Shown here piece after piece: positions 54,920 through 64,000 of a stretch of 64,000 bases of DNA. Position 1 is the stretch's first letter. Each line of letters begins with the position of its first letter. Source of the DNA: Methylococcaceae bacterium UBA6146 (GTDB lineage: Bacteria > Pseudomonadota > Gammaproteobacteria > Methylococcales > Methylomonadaceae); the NCBI GenBank assembly GCA_002422395.1, contig DIUY01000001.1:195770-259769 (forward strand), given 5' to 3'. The position numbers and the translations under genes are program-made. Below the pieces are notes generated by a model. That model searched no databases. It worked only from the letters and a program-made list of their open reading frames with translations, and was not told where the DNA came from.

Positions 54920-55552
54920 TTAAACTGTTTTTTCCTTAAATTCACACAAATCTTTAATGACACAGCTCCGGCATTTCGGCTGTCTGGCCGTGCAGACATA
55001 GCGGCCATGCAGTATCAGCAAATGGTGGGCGTCCTTTTTATGCCGCTTAGGCACCCATTTATCAAGCTTTTGCTCGACTTGCAGGACATTTTTACCGGGC
55101 GCTATGCCAGTGCGGTTGGCCACCCTGAAAATATGCGTGTCCACCGCTATCGTCGGTTGGCCGAACGCCGTGTTCAAAATCACATTGGCGGTTTTTCTGC
55201 CAACCCCTGCCAACGCCTCCAATTCGGCACGGGTTTCTGGCACTTGCCCGGCATGGTTGTCGAGCAATTGTCTGCAAAGCGTGATGATATTGGCCGCCTT
55301 ACCATTAAACAGGCCGATAGTTTTGATATATCCCTTTAAGTCTTCAAGCCCTAGCGCCAATATTGCTGATGGCGTGTTGGCAATGGCAAACAAGCGGGCG
55401 GTAGCTTTATTGACACCTTTATCCGTCGCTTGGGCGGATAAGACAACGGCAATCAGCAGCTCGAACGTGGTGCGGTAATTTAATTCAGTGGTCGGTTCGG
55501 GGATAGCGACGGCGAGCCGCTCGAAAATTTCCAGCCGTTTTTTTGCGTTCAT
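54920..55552 (-). CDS. nth: Endonuclease III
   Basis: The 210-residue protein has the helix-hairpin-helix LEALAGVGRKTANVILN with catalytic Lys, the catalytic Asp in AVDTHIFRV, and the C-terminal iron-sulfur site C-x6-C-x2-C-x5-C (CTARQPKCRSCVIKDLC). It excises oxidised pyrimidines and cuts AP sites. It lies 19 bases after hypD. Confidence 0.97.
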   Translation of the reverse strand: MNAKKRLEIFERLAVAIPEPTTELNYRTTFELLIAVVLSAQATDKGVNKATARLFAIANTPSAILALGLEDLKGYIKTIGLFNGKAANIITLCRQLLDNHAGQVPETRAELEALAGVGRKTANVILNTAFGQPTIAVDTHIFRVANRTGIAPGKNVLQVEQKLDKWVPKRHKKDAHHLLILHGRYVCTARQPKCRSCVIKDLCEFKEKTV

Positions 55553-55571
55553 CTTAAGGCCGCACCGCTAA

Positions 55572-56657
55572 CTAGCCACGCCGATACCGATAATAAGCCG
55601 CACATGCCCCCTCAGATGAAACCATCGTCGCGCCCAATGGGTGTTCAGGTGTGCAGCTATTGCCAAACTCAGGACATTGCGCGGGTTTGATAAGGCCTTG
55701 CAGCACCTCGCCACTACGGCAGGCGGCCGGTTCTTGCGTGTTAATATCGTCCAGCGCAAAACGCTGTTCGGCATTCCACTGATCGTAGCCACCACTTAAC
55801 GCCAAGCCGCTAGCGGGGATTGCACCTAAGCCGCGCCAACTCCTATCGACAATAGTGAACACCTGCGCCATGAGTTGCTGCGCGGCGAGGTTGCCTTGCT
55901 GTTTGACCACGCGGCCATATTCGTTTTCAACCTGACAGCGCCGCTCTTCAAGTTGTTTGATGCACAAATAAAGCCCGTGGAGGATGTCAACCGGCTCAAA
56001 ACCGGTAATGACGATAGGGATTTTATGTTGTGCTGCAATAGGCAGGTATTCATGGTAGCCCATAATCGAGCACACATGGCCGGCGCCAAGAAAGCCCTGC
56101 ACCTGATTATTGGGGGAGTTTAACAACGCCTGCATAACCGGCGGCACCCGCACATGGCAAATCAGCAAGGAGAAATTTTTTAGTCCGCTGCGCTTCGCCT
56201 GATAGGCTGCCAAGGCGGTGGTCGGGGCGGTGGTTTCAAAGCCCACACCAAAAAAAACAACCTGTCGGCTGGGGTTTTGTTGGGCAAGCGCAAGTGCATC
56301 CAGCGGCGTGTAAACAATACGGATGTCCGCACCTTGGGCTTTTAGGCTGAGCAAATCGCCCTGTGAGCCTGGCACCCGTAGCATGTCGCCAAACGAGCAA
56401 AAAATAACGTCCGGCTGCGCGGCAATCGCTAATGCTTTATCAATATACGCCAGCGGCGTGACGCATACCGGACAACCGGGGCCGTGGATCAGGTTAATGG
56501 CAGCGGGCAGGAGCTGGTCTATGCCATATTTGATAATGCTATGGGTCTGCCCGCCACACACTTCCATAATGTTCCAAGGCCGGGTGGTGACAGCCCTGAT
56601 AGCGGCGGCGAGTTTTTTTGCAGTTTCAGGGTCGCGGTAGGCTTCCAAATAATTCAT
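55572..56657 (-). CDS. hypD: Hydrogenase maturation protein HypD
   Basis: HypD with HypC builds the Fe(CN)2CO unit of NiFe-hydrogenase. The 361-residue protein has the conserved MEVCGGQTHSI, HGPGCPVCVTP, VFFGVGFETTAPTTA, GFLGAGHVCSIMG and ITGFEPVDIL, with the C-terminal cysteine cluster (EPAACRSGEVLQG, C-x-EFGNSC). Its start overlaps hypC by 4 bases. HypE, HypF and hydrogenase structural genes are not in this window. Confidence 0.97.
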   Translation of the reverse strand: MNYLEAYRDPETAKKLAAAIRAVTTRPWNIMEVCGGQTHSIIKYGIDQLLPAAINLIHGPGCPVCVTPLAYIDKALAIAAQPDVIFCSFGDMLRVPGSQGDLLSLKAQGADIRIVYTPLDALALAQQNPSRQVVFFGVGFETTAPTTALAAYQAKRSGLKNFSLLICHVRVPPVMQALLNSPNNQVQGFLGAGHVCSIMGYHEYLPIAAQHKIPIVITGFEPVDILHGLYLCIKQLEERRCQVENEYGRVVKQQGNLAAQQLMAQVFTIVDRSWRGLGAIPASGLALSGGYDQWNAEQRFALDDINTQEPAACRSGEVLQGLIKPAQCPEFGNSCTPEHPLGATMVSSEGACAAYYRYRRG

Positions 56658-56899
56658 GGCGTCTGCTCAAAATCAGCCAATTCCCGAAAAGCTTGAAGGC
56701 TTGCCTGCGCCTCTGCCGCATCCAATACCGACAAAGCAAAACCCGCATGCACAATCACATAATCGCCAATACCGGCTTCCGGCACATAAGCCAGGCTGAT
56801 GTCTTTACTGATACCGGAAAAATTAATGCGGCCAGTGCGCATTAACGGGTCGCTGTCATCTGACAAACTGATTATTTGTCCGGGTATAGCCAAACACAT
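56654..56899 (-). CDS. hypC: Hydrogenase maturation chaperone HypC
   Basis: The 81-residue protein starts MCLAIPGQI, with the essential Met-Cys start of the family, and has YVPEAGIGDYVIVHAGFALSVLDAAEA. The start at 56899 is fixed by this motif; the upstream extension is not part of it. It is translationally coupled to hypD (ATGA). Confidence 0.97.
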   Translation of the reverse strand: MCLAIPGQIISLSDDSDPLMRTGRINFSGISKDISLAYVPEAGIGDYVIVHAGFALSVLDAAEAQASLQAFRELADFEQTP

Positions 56900-57273
56900 G
56901 GGGGTTATCCTATAAAATGGGCGAAGTACAACGGGCTTAAAGCCTGGCCACCGTTGGCGAAAATGTTTCATGGCAGTATACCGCAAAGCCGGGCGCAACG
57001 ATTGCCCAACACGCGGGTTAACTTGCTTAAAAGACAGCCTTGAGCCAACTATTAGCCATATGAGGCATTATTTTTGGTAGCGGTCATTGTGACTGTTTAT
57101 TGGCGGCTGCGCATCTTACAAAGGCACGCAGCCGCACCGCTCCAGTGGGACAAACGGTTCGACCACCTTATTTTTCATGTCAGGCCGACGGAAAAATTCA
57201 TTAAAATTTAATCCAGCCAATCTGTCAAAAATGCTAACCTCTTAAGTAATTTTTATATTTTATCGGAGTATCT
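56900..57273. other. Intergenic region with one hairpin
   Basis: These 374 bases lie between divergent hypCD and the PatZ-type gene and hold no credible gene. gcggctgcg (57103-57111) and cgcagccgc (57127-57135) form a perfect 9-bp stem without T tract. The sequence before the PatZ-type start is AT-rich (57220-57265) and probably carries its promoter, ending in a cggag ribosome site. Confidence 0.5.
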
Positions 57274-59955
57274 ATGGGCCCTCATTACTTAAACCGTTTT
57301 TTTACCCCCAAGTCAGTTGCCATTGTCGGCGCGTCCGAACGTCCTGAAAGTGTCGGCCACCGATTGCTGCTGAACATGCAAGAAGCGGGGTTTGCTGGCG
57401 GCCTATACCCTGTCAACAATAAGCGTGAAGAGTTGCTAGGCTTAAAAGCCTATCCTGACTTGAATACCGTCCCTGAAGATCTGGATCTGGTGGTCATTGC
57501 CACGCCCGCTGCAACCGTACCCGGCATAGTCCGCCAATGTGGCGAGAAAGGCGTGACTTCAGTGATTATCATTACCGCTGGGTTTGGCGAGCTAGGCGAT
57601 GAAGGCAAACGCTTGCAGCAAGAAGTGCTGGATATTGCCCATCGTTATAACATCCGCATTATCGGCCCGAATTGTCTGGGCGTGGTGCGGCCTAGCGGAC
57701 AGCTCAACGCCACGTTTGGCGATGGCACGGTTAAAGACGGCAACCTGGCCTTATTGTCGCAATCGGGCGCGGTGTGCACGGCCATTTTAGATTGGGCGAA
57801 AGCGCAGGACATTGGTTTTTCAACGGTCGTGTCCATGGGCGCCGCCGCTGATATTGATTTTGGCGAAGTGTTGGACTATCTAGCAACCGACGGCCAAACG
57901 ACGGGCATCTTAATGTATGTGGAAGGCATACGCGATGCCCGCCGTTTTTTAAGCGGACTAAAAGCCGCCGCTCGATTAAAACCTGTTATTTTGATTAAAT
58001 CCGGACGCCATGAAGCTGGCTGCAAAGCCGCCATGTCGCATACCGGCGCAATGGTCGGCGGCGACAGCGTGTTCGATGCGGCGATTGCCCGCGCAGGCGT
58101 CGTGCGGGCTTACAGCATCACCGAGTTATTTTCGGCGGCACGGGTATTGGCAAACAATTATGTCGTCAACGACAACCGTTTGGCGATTATCACCAACGCC
58201 GGTGGCCCCGGTGTGATGAGCACCGACCGCGCCGAAGATGTCGGGGTGACCATGGCCGACCTTGACCCAAGCAGCTTAGCTGAGTTGAACGCCGTCTTGC
58301 CGCCGCATTGGTCACATGCCAATCCCATTGACATTTTGGGGGACGCCACGTCCGAACGCTATCAAAACGCCTTGAAAATCTGCCTTAATGACGACCATAT
58401 TGACGGTGTGCTAGTGATTTTGACCCCGCAAGCAATGACCAATCCGACGCAGGTTGCCGAATGTATCATCGAAGGCGCTAAAACCAGCAAAAAACCTGTG
58501 CTGGCCTCGTGGACCGGCGGCGCAAAAGTTCAGGAAGGCCGCGAGTTGTTTGCGAACAGCAATGTCGCGCATTTCAGCACGCCAGAAGTCGCCGTTGATG
58601 CGTTTTCGTTCCTGACCCACTATGCGCAAAACCAAATCCTGCTCAAACAAATCCCTTCACCTAGCAATAAACTGGTCATCCCCGACGTCACTGGCGCCCG
58701 CTTAATCATCGAACGGGTGCTTGCCGAAGGCCGGCAAGTGCTGACAACCCAAGAGTCTAAAGCCATCCTTGCCGCCTTCCATATCCCCGTAACCCAAACC
58801 ATTAAAGTCGCCAACGCCAAAGATGCGATGATTGCCGCTGAAACGTTGGGCTTCCCAGTGGTCTTAAAGGTCAATATGGCGGAATTTAGCCATAAATCTG
58901 ACATTGGCGGTGTCCGGTTAAACATCAACAGCGTCCAAGATATTGCCCATAATTTCATCGAAATGGAAACGGCGATTAAACAAAAACACCCCGAAGTCAC
59001 CGAGGTGGGCATGACCGTAGAGCCGATGTTCAGATCAGCAAGCGGCCGGGAACTGATGCTTGGCGTCATTAGGGATCCGGTGTTTGGCCCGGCCATTAGC
59101 TTTGGCTTGGGCGGTACGATGGTGGAGATACTCAAAGACAGCGCCGTTGCACTGCCCCCCCTAAATGCCTACATGGCCGAGCAAATGATTGCCAAAACTA
59201 AGGCCGCCAAATATTTGCAGGCCTTCCGGCAACTGCCGCCAGCCAATAAAAAAGCGCTGGTCGAGGTGTTGCTCAATGTCTCCGCCATGGTCAGCGAATT
59301 GCCGGAAATTTTAGAGCTGGACATTAACCCGCTCATCGTTGACGAACATGGGGCCATAGCCGTGGATGCACGGATTAAAGCGCAACAGTCGCATCAACTT
59401 AGGCCTTATGCGCACATGGCAATCCATCCTTACCCTCATGAGTTAGTCCAATACCATCAATTGACCAATGGCACCAATATCACAATCCGCCCCATACGCC
59501 CTGAAGATGCCATTTTAGAAAAGGACTTTGTCCACCGCTTATCCGAACGTACTAAATATTTCCGCTTTATGCAGGAGCTGTATGAATTGACGCCAGAAAT
59601 GCTCGTGCGTTTTACGCAAATCGATTATGACCGTGAAATGGCATTTGTTGCGATAAGCGATGACAAGGACATGCCGAATGAATTGGGTGTGGGCCGATAC
59701 ATGAGAAATCCCGATGGCCTTTCGGCTGAATTCGCGTTGGTCGTCGCCGATGATTGCCAATGTTTGGGCATCGGTTCCCGGCTGATGAAGACCTTAATGC
59801 AAACCGCAAAAGATAAAGGTATCACTTTTTTTGAAGCGGAAATTCTAAGCGCCAACACCGCTATGCTAGGATTGGTTAAAAAGCTCGGCTTCAGCATTGA
59901 AACAGTGGCGGGCAATAATGAAATCGTCCGGGCAGTCAAAGACCTGAGGCAATAA
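57274..59955 (+). CDS. patZ: PatZ/Pka-type protein acetyltransferase (acyl-CoA synthetase-like plus GNAT)
   Basis: The 893-residue protein has the NDP-forming acyl-CoA synthetase layout: CoA-binding domain (SVAIVGASERPESVGHRLLLNM), ligase domains (IIGPNCLGVVRPSG, LALLSQSGAVCTAILDWA, SHTGAMVGGD, ITNAGGPGVMSTD), an ATP-grasp domain (FPVVLKVN, HKSDIGGVRLNI, ELDINPLIVDEHGAIAVDARI) and a C-terminal GNAT domain (about 735-893, with DDCQCLGIGSRLMKTLM). This is the architecture of PatZ, which acetylates lysines of acetyl-CoA synthetase and other proteins. The region of the synthetase phosphohistidine was not verified. Confidence 0.9.
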   Translation: MGPHYLNRFFTPKSVAIVGASERPESVGHRLLLNMQEAGFAGGLYPVNNKREELLGLKAYPDLNTVPEDLDLVVIATPAATVPGIVRQCGEKGVTSVIIITAGFGELGDEGKRLQQEVLDIAHRYNIRIIGPNCLGVVRPSGQLNATFGDGTVKDGNLALLSQSGAVCTAILDWAKAQDIGFSTVVSMGAAADIDFGEVLDYLATDGQTTGILMYVEGIRDARRFLSGLKAAARLKPVILIKSGRHEAGCKAAMSHTGAMVGGDSVFDAAIARAGVVRAYSITELFSAARVLANNYVVNDNRLAIITNAGGPGVMSTDRAEDVGVTMADLDPSSLAELNAVLPPHWSHANPIDILGDATSERYQNALKICLNDDHIDGVLVILTPQAMTNPTQVAECIIEGAKTSKKPVLASWTGGAKVQEGRELFANSNVAHFSTPEVAVDAFSFLTHYAQNQILLKQIPSPSNKLVIPDVTGARLIIERVLAEGRQVLTTQESKAILAAFHIPVTQTIKVANAKDAMIAAETLGFPVVLKVNMAEFSHKSDIGGVRLNINSVQDIAHNFIEMETAIKQKHPEVTEVGMTVEPMFRSASGRELMLGVIRDPVFGPAISFGLGGTMVEILKDSAVALPPLNAYMAEQMIAKTKAAKYLQAFRQLPPANKKALVEVLLNVSAMVSELPEILELDINPLIVDEHGAIAVDARIKAQQSHQLRPYAHMAIHPYPHELVQYHQLTNGTNITIRPIRPEDAILEKDFVHRLSERTKYFRFMQELYELTPEMLVRFTQIDYDREMAFVAISDDKDMPNELGVGRYMRNPDGLSAEFALVVADDCQCLGIGSRLMKTLMQTAKDKGITFFEAEILSANTAMLGLVKKLGFSIETVAGNNEIVRAVKDLRQ

Positions 59956-60051
59956 GCAATACGGCAAACGGGTGTATAAATTGCTTTTTTATGCCAGACC
60001 AGACAAAATTGCCCACCCAACAGCCCCCTACTTATTACGACAGCCGGATAA

Positions 60052-61575
60052 ATGATCAACTTTACTAAAATGCACGGTCTCGGCAATGATTTTGTTGTCA
60101 TTGACGCCATTAATCAAACCATTGAATTAACTCCAGAACAAATCCGCTTCATGGCCGACCGTCACTTTGGCATAGGTTTTGACCAATTATTATTGGTCGA
60201 GCCACCCGTAAGCCACAATGCCGATTTCAAATACCGCATTTTCAATGCCGACGGCAGTGAAGTCACTCAGTGCGGCAATGGCGCACGTTGTTTTGCCCGC
60301 TTCGTGCGCGATAAAAACTTGTCCGGTAACAATGAAATCTGTGTCGACACCGGTTCATGCCAATTGACGCTCCGTTTTGATGGACAAGACCTGATTACTG
60401 TCAACATGGGGATACCCAAGCACTCGCCTGATGAAATCCCGCTCCTTGCCGAGCAGGAATCAAAATTCTATAGCGTGGCGGTCAATAATTCTGAAAAAGC
60501 ATTTGGCGCAGTTTCCATGGGCAATCCTCACGCCGTTATTCAGGTCAATGACATTAGAAGCGCCCCTGTCCATGAATTGGGCCCAGCTCTGGAAAGCCAC
60601 CCGATTTTCCCAGAACGCGCCAATATCGGTTTTATGCAAATTATTGACCGCCAGCACATCAAACTGCGCGTTTATGAGCGGGGCGCTGCCGAAACACTAG
60701 CTTGCGGTAGCGGGGCTTGCGCCGCTGTGGTCATTGGCATTGAGCAGAACCTGCTCGATCATGACGTTGTTGTTCAGCTACCAGGCGGCGAACTAAAAAT
60801 ACACTGGTCAGGGCGTGACACGCCCGTATTTATGACCGGACCTGCAGTCACCGTCTTTGATGGCCGGATAAGCCTCAACGGCACATCGGAAACCACCGGA
60901 TTGTCATCCTTAGAAGTGGAATATTATCTGCGTAAAAACCCCGAATTTTTCAACGAACACTTGGACTTACTGGAACACATCAGCATCCCCCATCCTAGCG
61001 GCAATGCCGTTTCCCTAATTTCAAAACAACTGGAAATTTTCAGGGACAGGCATCAGGACATGGAAAACCAGCTCACTACGTTGATAGAAATAGCCAGGGA
61101 CAATGACACCGCTTTGCTGCGGATGCACAAATTAACCCTTGCGCTATTGGATGCTTCCACACTACAAGAAGCCATTGCCAACCTGGATGTCGTCTTGTCC
61201 GGCTATTTTTTCACCGACTTTGTGGCTGTCCGCATTATTAAAGACCAACCAGAGCCCACTGTTGCCAATTTATTTATCGAACCAAGCAGCGACTTGCTCA
61301 AACCCTTCATTAAGGAACTTACCGACAACCGGCCCAGCTGCGGGCGCCCTACACTGGAGCAAGCCAGAGTGTTGTTTGGCGATGCGGCGACCGAAGTGAA
61401 ATCCTGCGCCATTGTGCCAATGGCATTCACCGAGCTGGAAGGCCTTATAGCTATCGGCAGCAGGGAAGAAGGGCGGTTCCACTACAGCATGGGCACTTTG
61501 TTTTTAACGCAAATGAGTGAGCTTATTGGCACCCGCCTAATTTCCTTATTACAACAGGCACAACATGCACGCTAA
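60052..61575 (+). CDS. dapF: Fusion of diaminopimelate epimerase and DUF484 domain
   Basis: Of 507 residues, 1-276 are a complete DapF: MINFTKMHGLGNDFVVID, both catalytic cysteines (TQCGNGARCFARF and LACGSGACAAVVIG) and the end TGPAVTVFDGRISL. After about ten linker residues DUF484 follows (LEVEYYLRKNPEFFNEHLDLLEHISIPHPSG, then a GAF-like part to FLTQMSELIGTRLISLL). In other gammaproteobacteria these are separate neighbouring genes. DapF makes meso-diaminopimelate for peptidoglycan and lysine; DUF484 has no established role. The end overlaps xerC by 11 bases, keeping the usual dapF-DUF484-xerC order. Confidence 0.93.
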   Translation: MINFTKMHGLGNDFVVIDAINQTIELTPEQIRFMADRHFGIGFDQLLLVEPPVSHNADFKYRIFNADGSEVTQCGNGARCFARFVRDKNLSGNNEICVDTGSCQLTLRFDGQDLITVNMGIPKHSPDEIPLLAEQESKFYSVAVNNSEKAFGAVSMGNPHAVIQVNDIRSAPVHELGPALESHPIFPERANIGFMQIIDRQHIKLRVYERGAAETLACGSGACAAVVIGIEQNLLDHDVVVQLPGGELKIHWSGRDTPVFMTGPAVTVFDGRISLNGTSETTGLSSLEVEYYLRKNPEFFNEHLDLLEHISIPHPSGNAVSLISKQLEIFRDRHQDMENQLTTLIEIARDNDTALLRMHKLTLALLDASTLQEAIANLDVVLSGYFFTDFVAVRIIKDQPEPTVANLFIEPSSDLLKPFIKELTDNRPSCGRPTLEQARVLFGDAATEVKSCAIVPMAFTELEGLIAIGSREEGRFHYSMGTLFLTQMSELIGTRLISLLQQAQHAR

Positions 61576-62473
61576 CGCGGCGCAGTTACTGAACAATTTT
61601 TTAGGCCAACTCACAATCGAGCAGCGGGCATCAGGACACACAGTCAAAAGCTATCAGCGCGACCTTAAGCAACTAGCCGACTATTGCACCGCCAAGCTTA
61701 TCAATGACTGGCAATGCGTGCAGCAAACCGATATACGCGCTTATATCGCCCATCGCCATCGTCAAGGCATCAGCAGCAAGAGCCTACAACGCCAGCTATC
61801 CGCCATCCGCAGCTTCTACAATTATCTGCTAAAAAACCATCTTGCCCAGACCAACCCCGCCCAACATATAAAAGCCCCCAAGCAGGCAAGAAAGCTACCA
61901 AAAACCTTGGACGTAGACCAGATGACAGGCTTGCTGGAAGCAGGGGCCAATTCAATCCTGGAAATTCGCGATGTGGCCATGTTTGAGCTGTTCTATTCAT
62001 CGGGGCTACGGCTTAGCGAACTCACTGCACTTGATTTGTCAGATATGGATTTGCCCGACCAATCCCTCATGGTGCGTTCAGGCAAAGGGGGGAAGTCAAG
62101 GCTGTTGCCGGTCGGCAGCAAAGCAATCACTGCGCTTGAAAACTGGTTATTGCGGCGTGCCACAATAGTGGCCACCTCCGAATCCGCCGTCTTTATCTCA
62201 ACGCGGGGGACTCGGCTTAGCCAACGTAGCGTGGAGTTAAGGCTTGCGCAATGGTGTAAAAAAAAAGGTATTGCCGAACATATACACCCACACATGTTAA
62301 GACATTCTTTTGCCAGCCATTTACTTGAGTCTAGCCAGGACTTGCGGGCCGTACAAGAACTTCTAGGCCACAGCAATATCAGCACAACCCAAATCTATAC
62401 CCATCTGGATTTCCAGCATCTGGCTGATATATATGACAAAGCGCATCCACGAGCCAAAAAAAAAACCGAATAA
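61565..62473 (+). CDS. xerC: Site-specific tyrosine recombinase XerC
   Basis: The 302-residue protein has the SAM-like N-terminal domain and the catalytic residues in order: R in FYSSGLRLSELTAL, K in SGKGGKSRLLP, H-x-x-R in HMLRHSFASHLLE, H in LGHSNISTTQIYTHLD and the nucleophile Tyr in IYTHL. With XerD it resolves chromosome dimers at dif. The position after dapF-DUF484 supports XerC rather than XerD. No mobile element surrounds it. Confidence 0.95.
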   Translation: MHANAAQLLNNFLGQLTIEQRASGHTVKSYQRDLKQLADYCTAKLINDWQCVQQTDIRAYIAHRHRQGISSKSLQRQLSAIRSFYNYLLKNHLAQTNPAQHIKAPKQARKLPKTLDVDQMTGLLEAGANSILEIRDVAMFELFYSSGLRLSELTALDLSDMDLPDQSLMVRSGKGGKSRLLPVGSKAITALENWLLRRATIVATSESAVFISTRGTRLSQRSVELRLAQWCKKKGIAEHIHPHMLRHSFASHLLESSQDLRAVQELLGHSNISTTQIYTHLDFQHLADIYDKAHPRAKKKTE

Positions 62474-62596
62474 GCAATTGCTTCAGAAGCAAAAAAGCAA
62501 AAAACCTGCTACCATGTCATCATTTTTTAATGTATTAATGCAAAAAGCAATCTGCTTCTCATACACACACTTCATCTTTATTAAAAGGTACCGGAA

Positions 62597-63619
62597 ATGG
62601 CGGTAGACGAAATTCAAGATATTAAATCCAAAGGGATACTCTGGGGCTTCGGAGTTTTTATCGCCATTGTGCTAATCATCCTGATTGTTTTAGGGGCGTG
62701 GTGGGGTAGTGAACCGGGGCAGTTTAACATCATGGATGAAGCGCAGAAACGCGCCAAAGAAACCCATGAAACTGAAAACTTGCCGGTCGGGTATGTTTAT
62801 ACCAACACCCTCGCCCATATCGCAGAAGTCCTGCTACACAAACCTGGCGGCTATATCACTAATGACGTAGGGCCGCCTGGGGTGTTCCTTGACAACGTCC
62901 CTAACTGGGAATATGGCGCTTTGGTTATGTTGCGTGACGCGTCATCCGCGCTAAGGAATCACTTTGCAAGAGACCAGTCACAATCCGCCGAAGATCCCGA
63001 TTTGGCAGTTGCCGAACCCTATTTCTACTTTGAAAACGACTCATGGGCATTGCCGTCCACAGAAGCCGAATACCAAAAAGGCATTGAGGCGCTCCATAAA
63101 TACATGACCCGCCTCCAGCACTACGGCGGCAATGTAAAGCAAGCACAGTTTTATTCGCGGGCTGACAACCTCTGGCAATACACAGAAGTTGTCATCAAAC
63201 GGTTGGGCGGCCTTTCCACCCGTCTTACGGCCAACAGTTCCGGCTCTAACTATGGGCCAGGTTTGACAGATCTGGAAAAAGAACAGGCCGACAAACAAGG
63301 CACACCCGTTGCTAGAGTCACATGGATGGAAATTGACGATGTTTTCTACGAGGCTCGCGGCGCAAGCTGGGCATTGCTGCATATCCTTAGAGCCATTAAA
63401 CATGATTTCGAAGACATCTTGCTTGACAAACGGGCGATGCGTACCGTTGACATTATGATCAAAGCATTAGAAAACTCTTTGGAACCAATACTAAGCCCAA
63501 TGATTTTAAATGGCGATGGCTACGGCCTATTTGCCAACTATTCTCTAACAATGGCAAATTACATAGCGAGGGCAAATGCCGCTGCCCTTGATTTGCGTGA
63601 CATTATGAACAGGGGGTAA
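62597..63619 (+). CDS. DUF2333 inner-membrane protein
   Basis: The 340-residue protein has one N-terminal membrane helix (ILWGFGVFIAIVLIILIVLGAWWG) and a large soluble part with NLPVGYVYTNTLAHIAEVLLHKPGGYITND, VPNWEYGALVMLRD and EIDDVFYEARGASWALLHILRAIKHDF, characteristic of DUF2333. Function is unknown. It overlaps the next gene's first ATG by one base. An aaaagg site lies before ATG 62597. Confidence 0.88.
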   Translation: MAVDEIQDIKSKGILWGFGVFIAIVLIILIVLGAWWGSEPGQFNIMDEAQKRAKETHETENLPVGYVYTNTLAHIAEVLLHKPGGYITNDVGPPGVFLDNVPNWEYGALVMLRDASSALRNHFARDQSQSAEDPDLAVAEPYFYFENDSWALPSTEAEYQKGIEALHKYMTRLQHYGGNVKQAQFYSRADNLWQYTEVVIKRLGGLSTRLTANSSGSNYGPGLTDLEKEQADKQGTPVARVTWMEIDDVFYEARGASWALLHILRAIKHDFEDILLDKRAMRTVDIMIKALENSLEPILSPMILNGDGYGLFANYSLTMANYIARANAAALDLRDIMNRG

Positions 63620-63624
63620 TGATT

Positions 63625-63939
63625 ATGGATGAACAAATAAACTTTAACCTTACGCAGCTTAGCACATGGAAAAGAATTTTCTTTATGCTGATTTATGCCG
63701 CTATTGGCACCTTAATTAGATTGCTGTTATGGGCGGTCATTATTCTGCAAATCATATCGGCATTACTGTCAGGAAAACCCAATCAAAATATTCTTGATTT
63801 CGGGCGCAGCCTTTCAGTTTACACCTACCATATCCTGTTATTTATGACTTTCAACACGGAAACCCTGCCTTTCCCTTTCTCGGATTGGAACCTGACCGCA
63901 GAGCTTCAACCGCACGAAACAAAAACACCAAATGAATAA
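63625..63939 (+). CDS. DUF4389 membrane protein
   Basis: The 104-residue protein has two hydrophobic segments (IFFMLIYAAIGTLIRLLLWAVIILQIISALL and YTYHILLFMTFNTETLPFPFSDW), the pattern of DUF4389. ATG 63625 is preferred over 63619 because the aggggg site is 8 bases away from it. It probably forms an operon with the DUF2333 gene. The last 61 bases of the window contain nothing recognised. Confidence 0.85.
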   Translation: MDEQINFNLTQLSTWKRIFFMLIYAAIGTLIRLLLWAVIILQIISALLSGKPNQNILDFGRSLSVYTYHILLFMTFNTETLPFPFSDWNLTAELQPHETKTPNE

Positions 63940-64000
63940 AATAATGGGTAATAGATAAACTTTCGCTGTTTTTTGGAGGGTGTCCAGAATTTTGTGTAAA

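Noticed and set aside
55572..56899. Local NiFe-hydrogenase operon
   Set aside because: Only hypC and hypD are present, followed by nth; no structural subunit or other maturation gene is visible.

Overview
The window looks like a chromosomal piece of a gammaproteobacterium, most probably a methanotroph or methylotroph of the order Methylococcales. The evidence is a formaldehyde-activating-enzyme (Fae) family gene, the gammaproteobacterial dapF-DUF484-xerC order, uvrC-pgsA, hypCD, a GH57 branching-type enzyme, and many short palindromic repeats. No particulate or soluble methane monooxygenase gene is in view, so the assignment is an inference. No CRISPR array, rRNA, prophage or complete insertion sequence was seen.

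Layout. 1-25.4 kb is mainly core metabolism: metH (5' end cut by the window), a fused YejF-type ABC ATPase, a MazF/DUF2281 toxin-antitoxin pair beside a 109-bp MITE-like palindrome, queF-psd, a small polysaccharide-modification-like cluster (formyltransferase, alpha/alpha toroid protein, CapK-like adenylate-forming enzyme), rsgA, an M48 protease, orn, a decayed fluoride-channel (crcB/DUF190) locus, serS, a Sel1 protein, gltX, three tRNA genes, moxR/DUF58, a DksA-like protein, tusA, a CDF metal exporter, argJ and a two-domain PLD-like protein.

25.5-36.8 kb is an accessory island. It holds a large NUDIX protein, four VapBC/PIN toxin-antitoxin pairs, one YoeB pair, a Uma2-family protein, an orphan antitoxin and a broken HigA-type antitoxin. 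The genes from 27.2 to 31.5 kb are all on the minus strand and are separated by copies of one intergenic repeat (about 225 bp when full length). One copy carries a 203-bp MITE with a 9-bp target duplication. Upstream of this array lies a two-gene unit: a TPR-histidine kinase, followed four bases later by a receiver-domain protein whose C-terminal half carries an Rx4H motif like that of HEPN ribonucleases. Its architecture resembles the Detocs defensive two-component systems but with a different effector. It is the strongest candidate for an undescribed system here.

36.8-52.3 kb returns to housekeeping genes: recB, a CorA channel, a double-CBM21 exo/endonuclease-phosphatase, a solitary C5-cytosine methylase, GH57 and DUF4912 genes (probably glycogen-related), a family-5-type uracil-DNA glycosylase, uvrC, pgsA, a TetR regulator and a divergent Fae homologue.

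52.3-54.7 kb is a copper-RiPP type operon (bufferin/HvfABC family). It has a secreted precursor with 13 cysteines and seven EGxC motifs, a DUF692 multinuclear iron oxidase, and a DUF2063 partner. A strong hairpin separates the precursor from the enzyme genes. This is the second main point of interest. The window ends with nth, hypDC, a PatZ-type acetyltransferase, a dapF-DUF484 gene fusion, xerC, and DUF2333 and DUF4389 membrane proteins.
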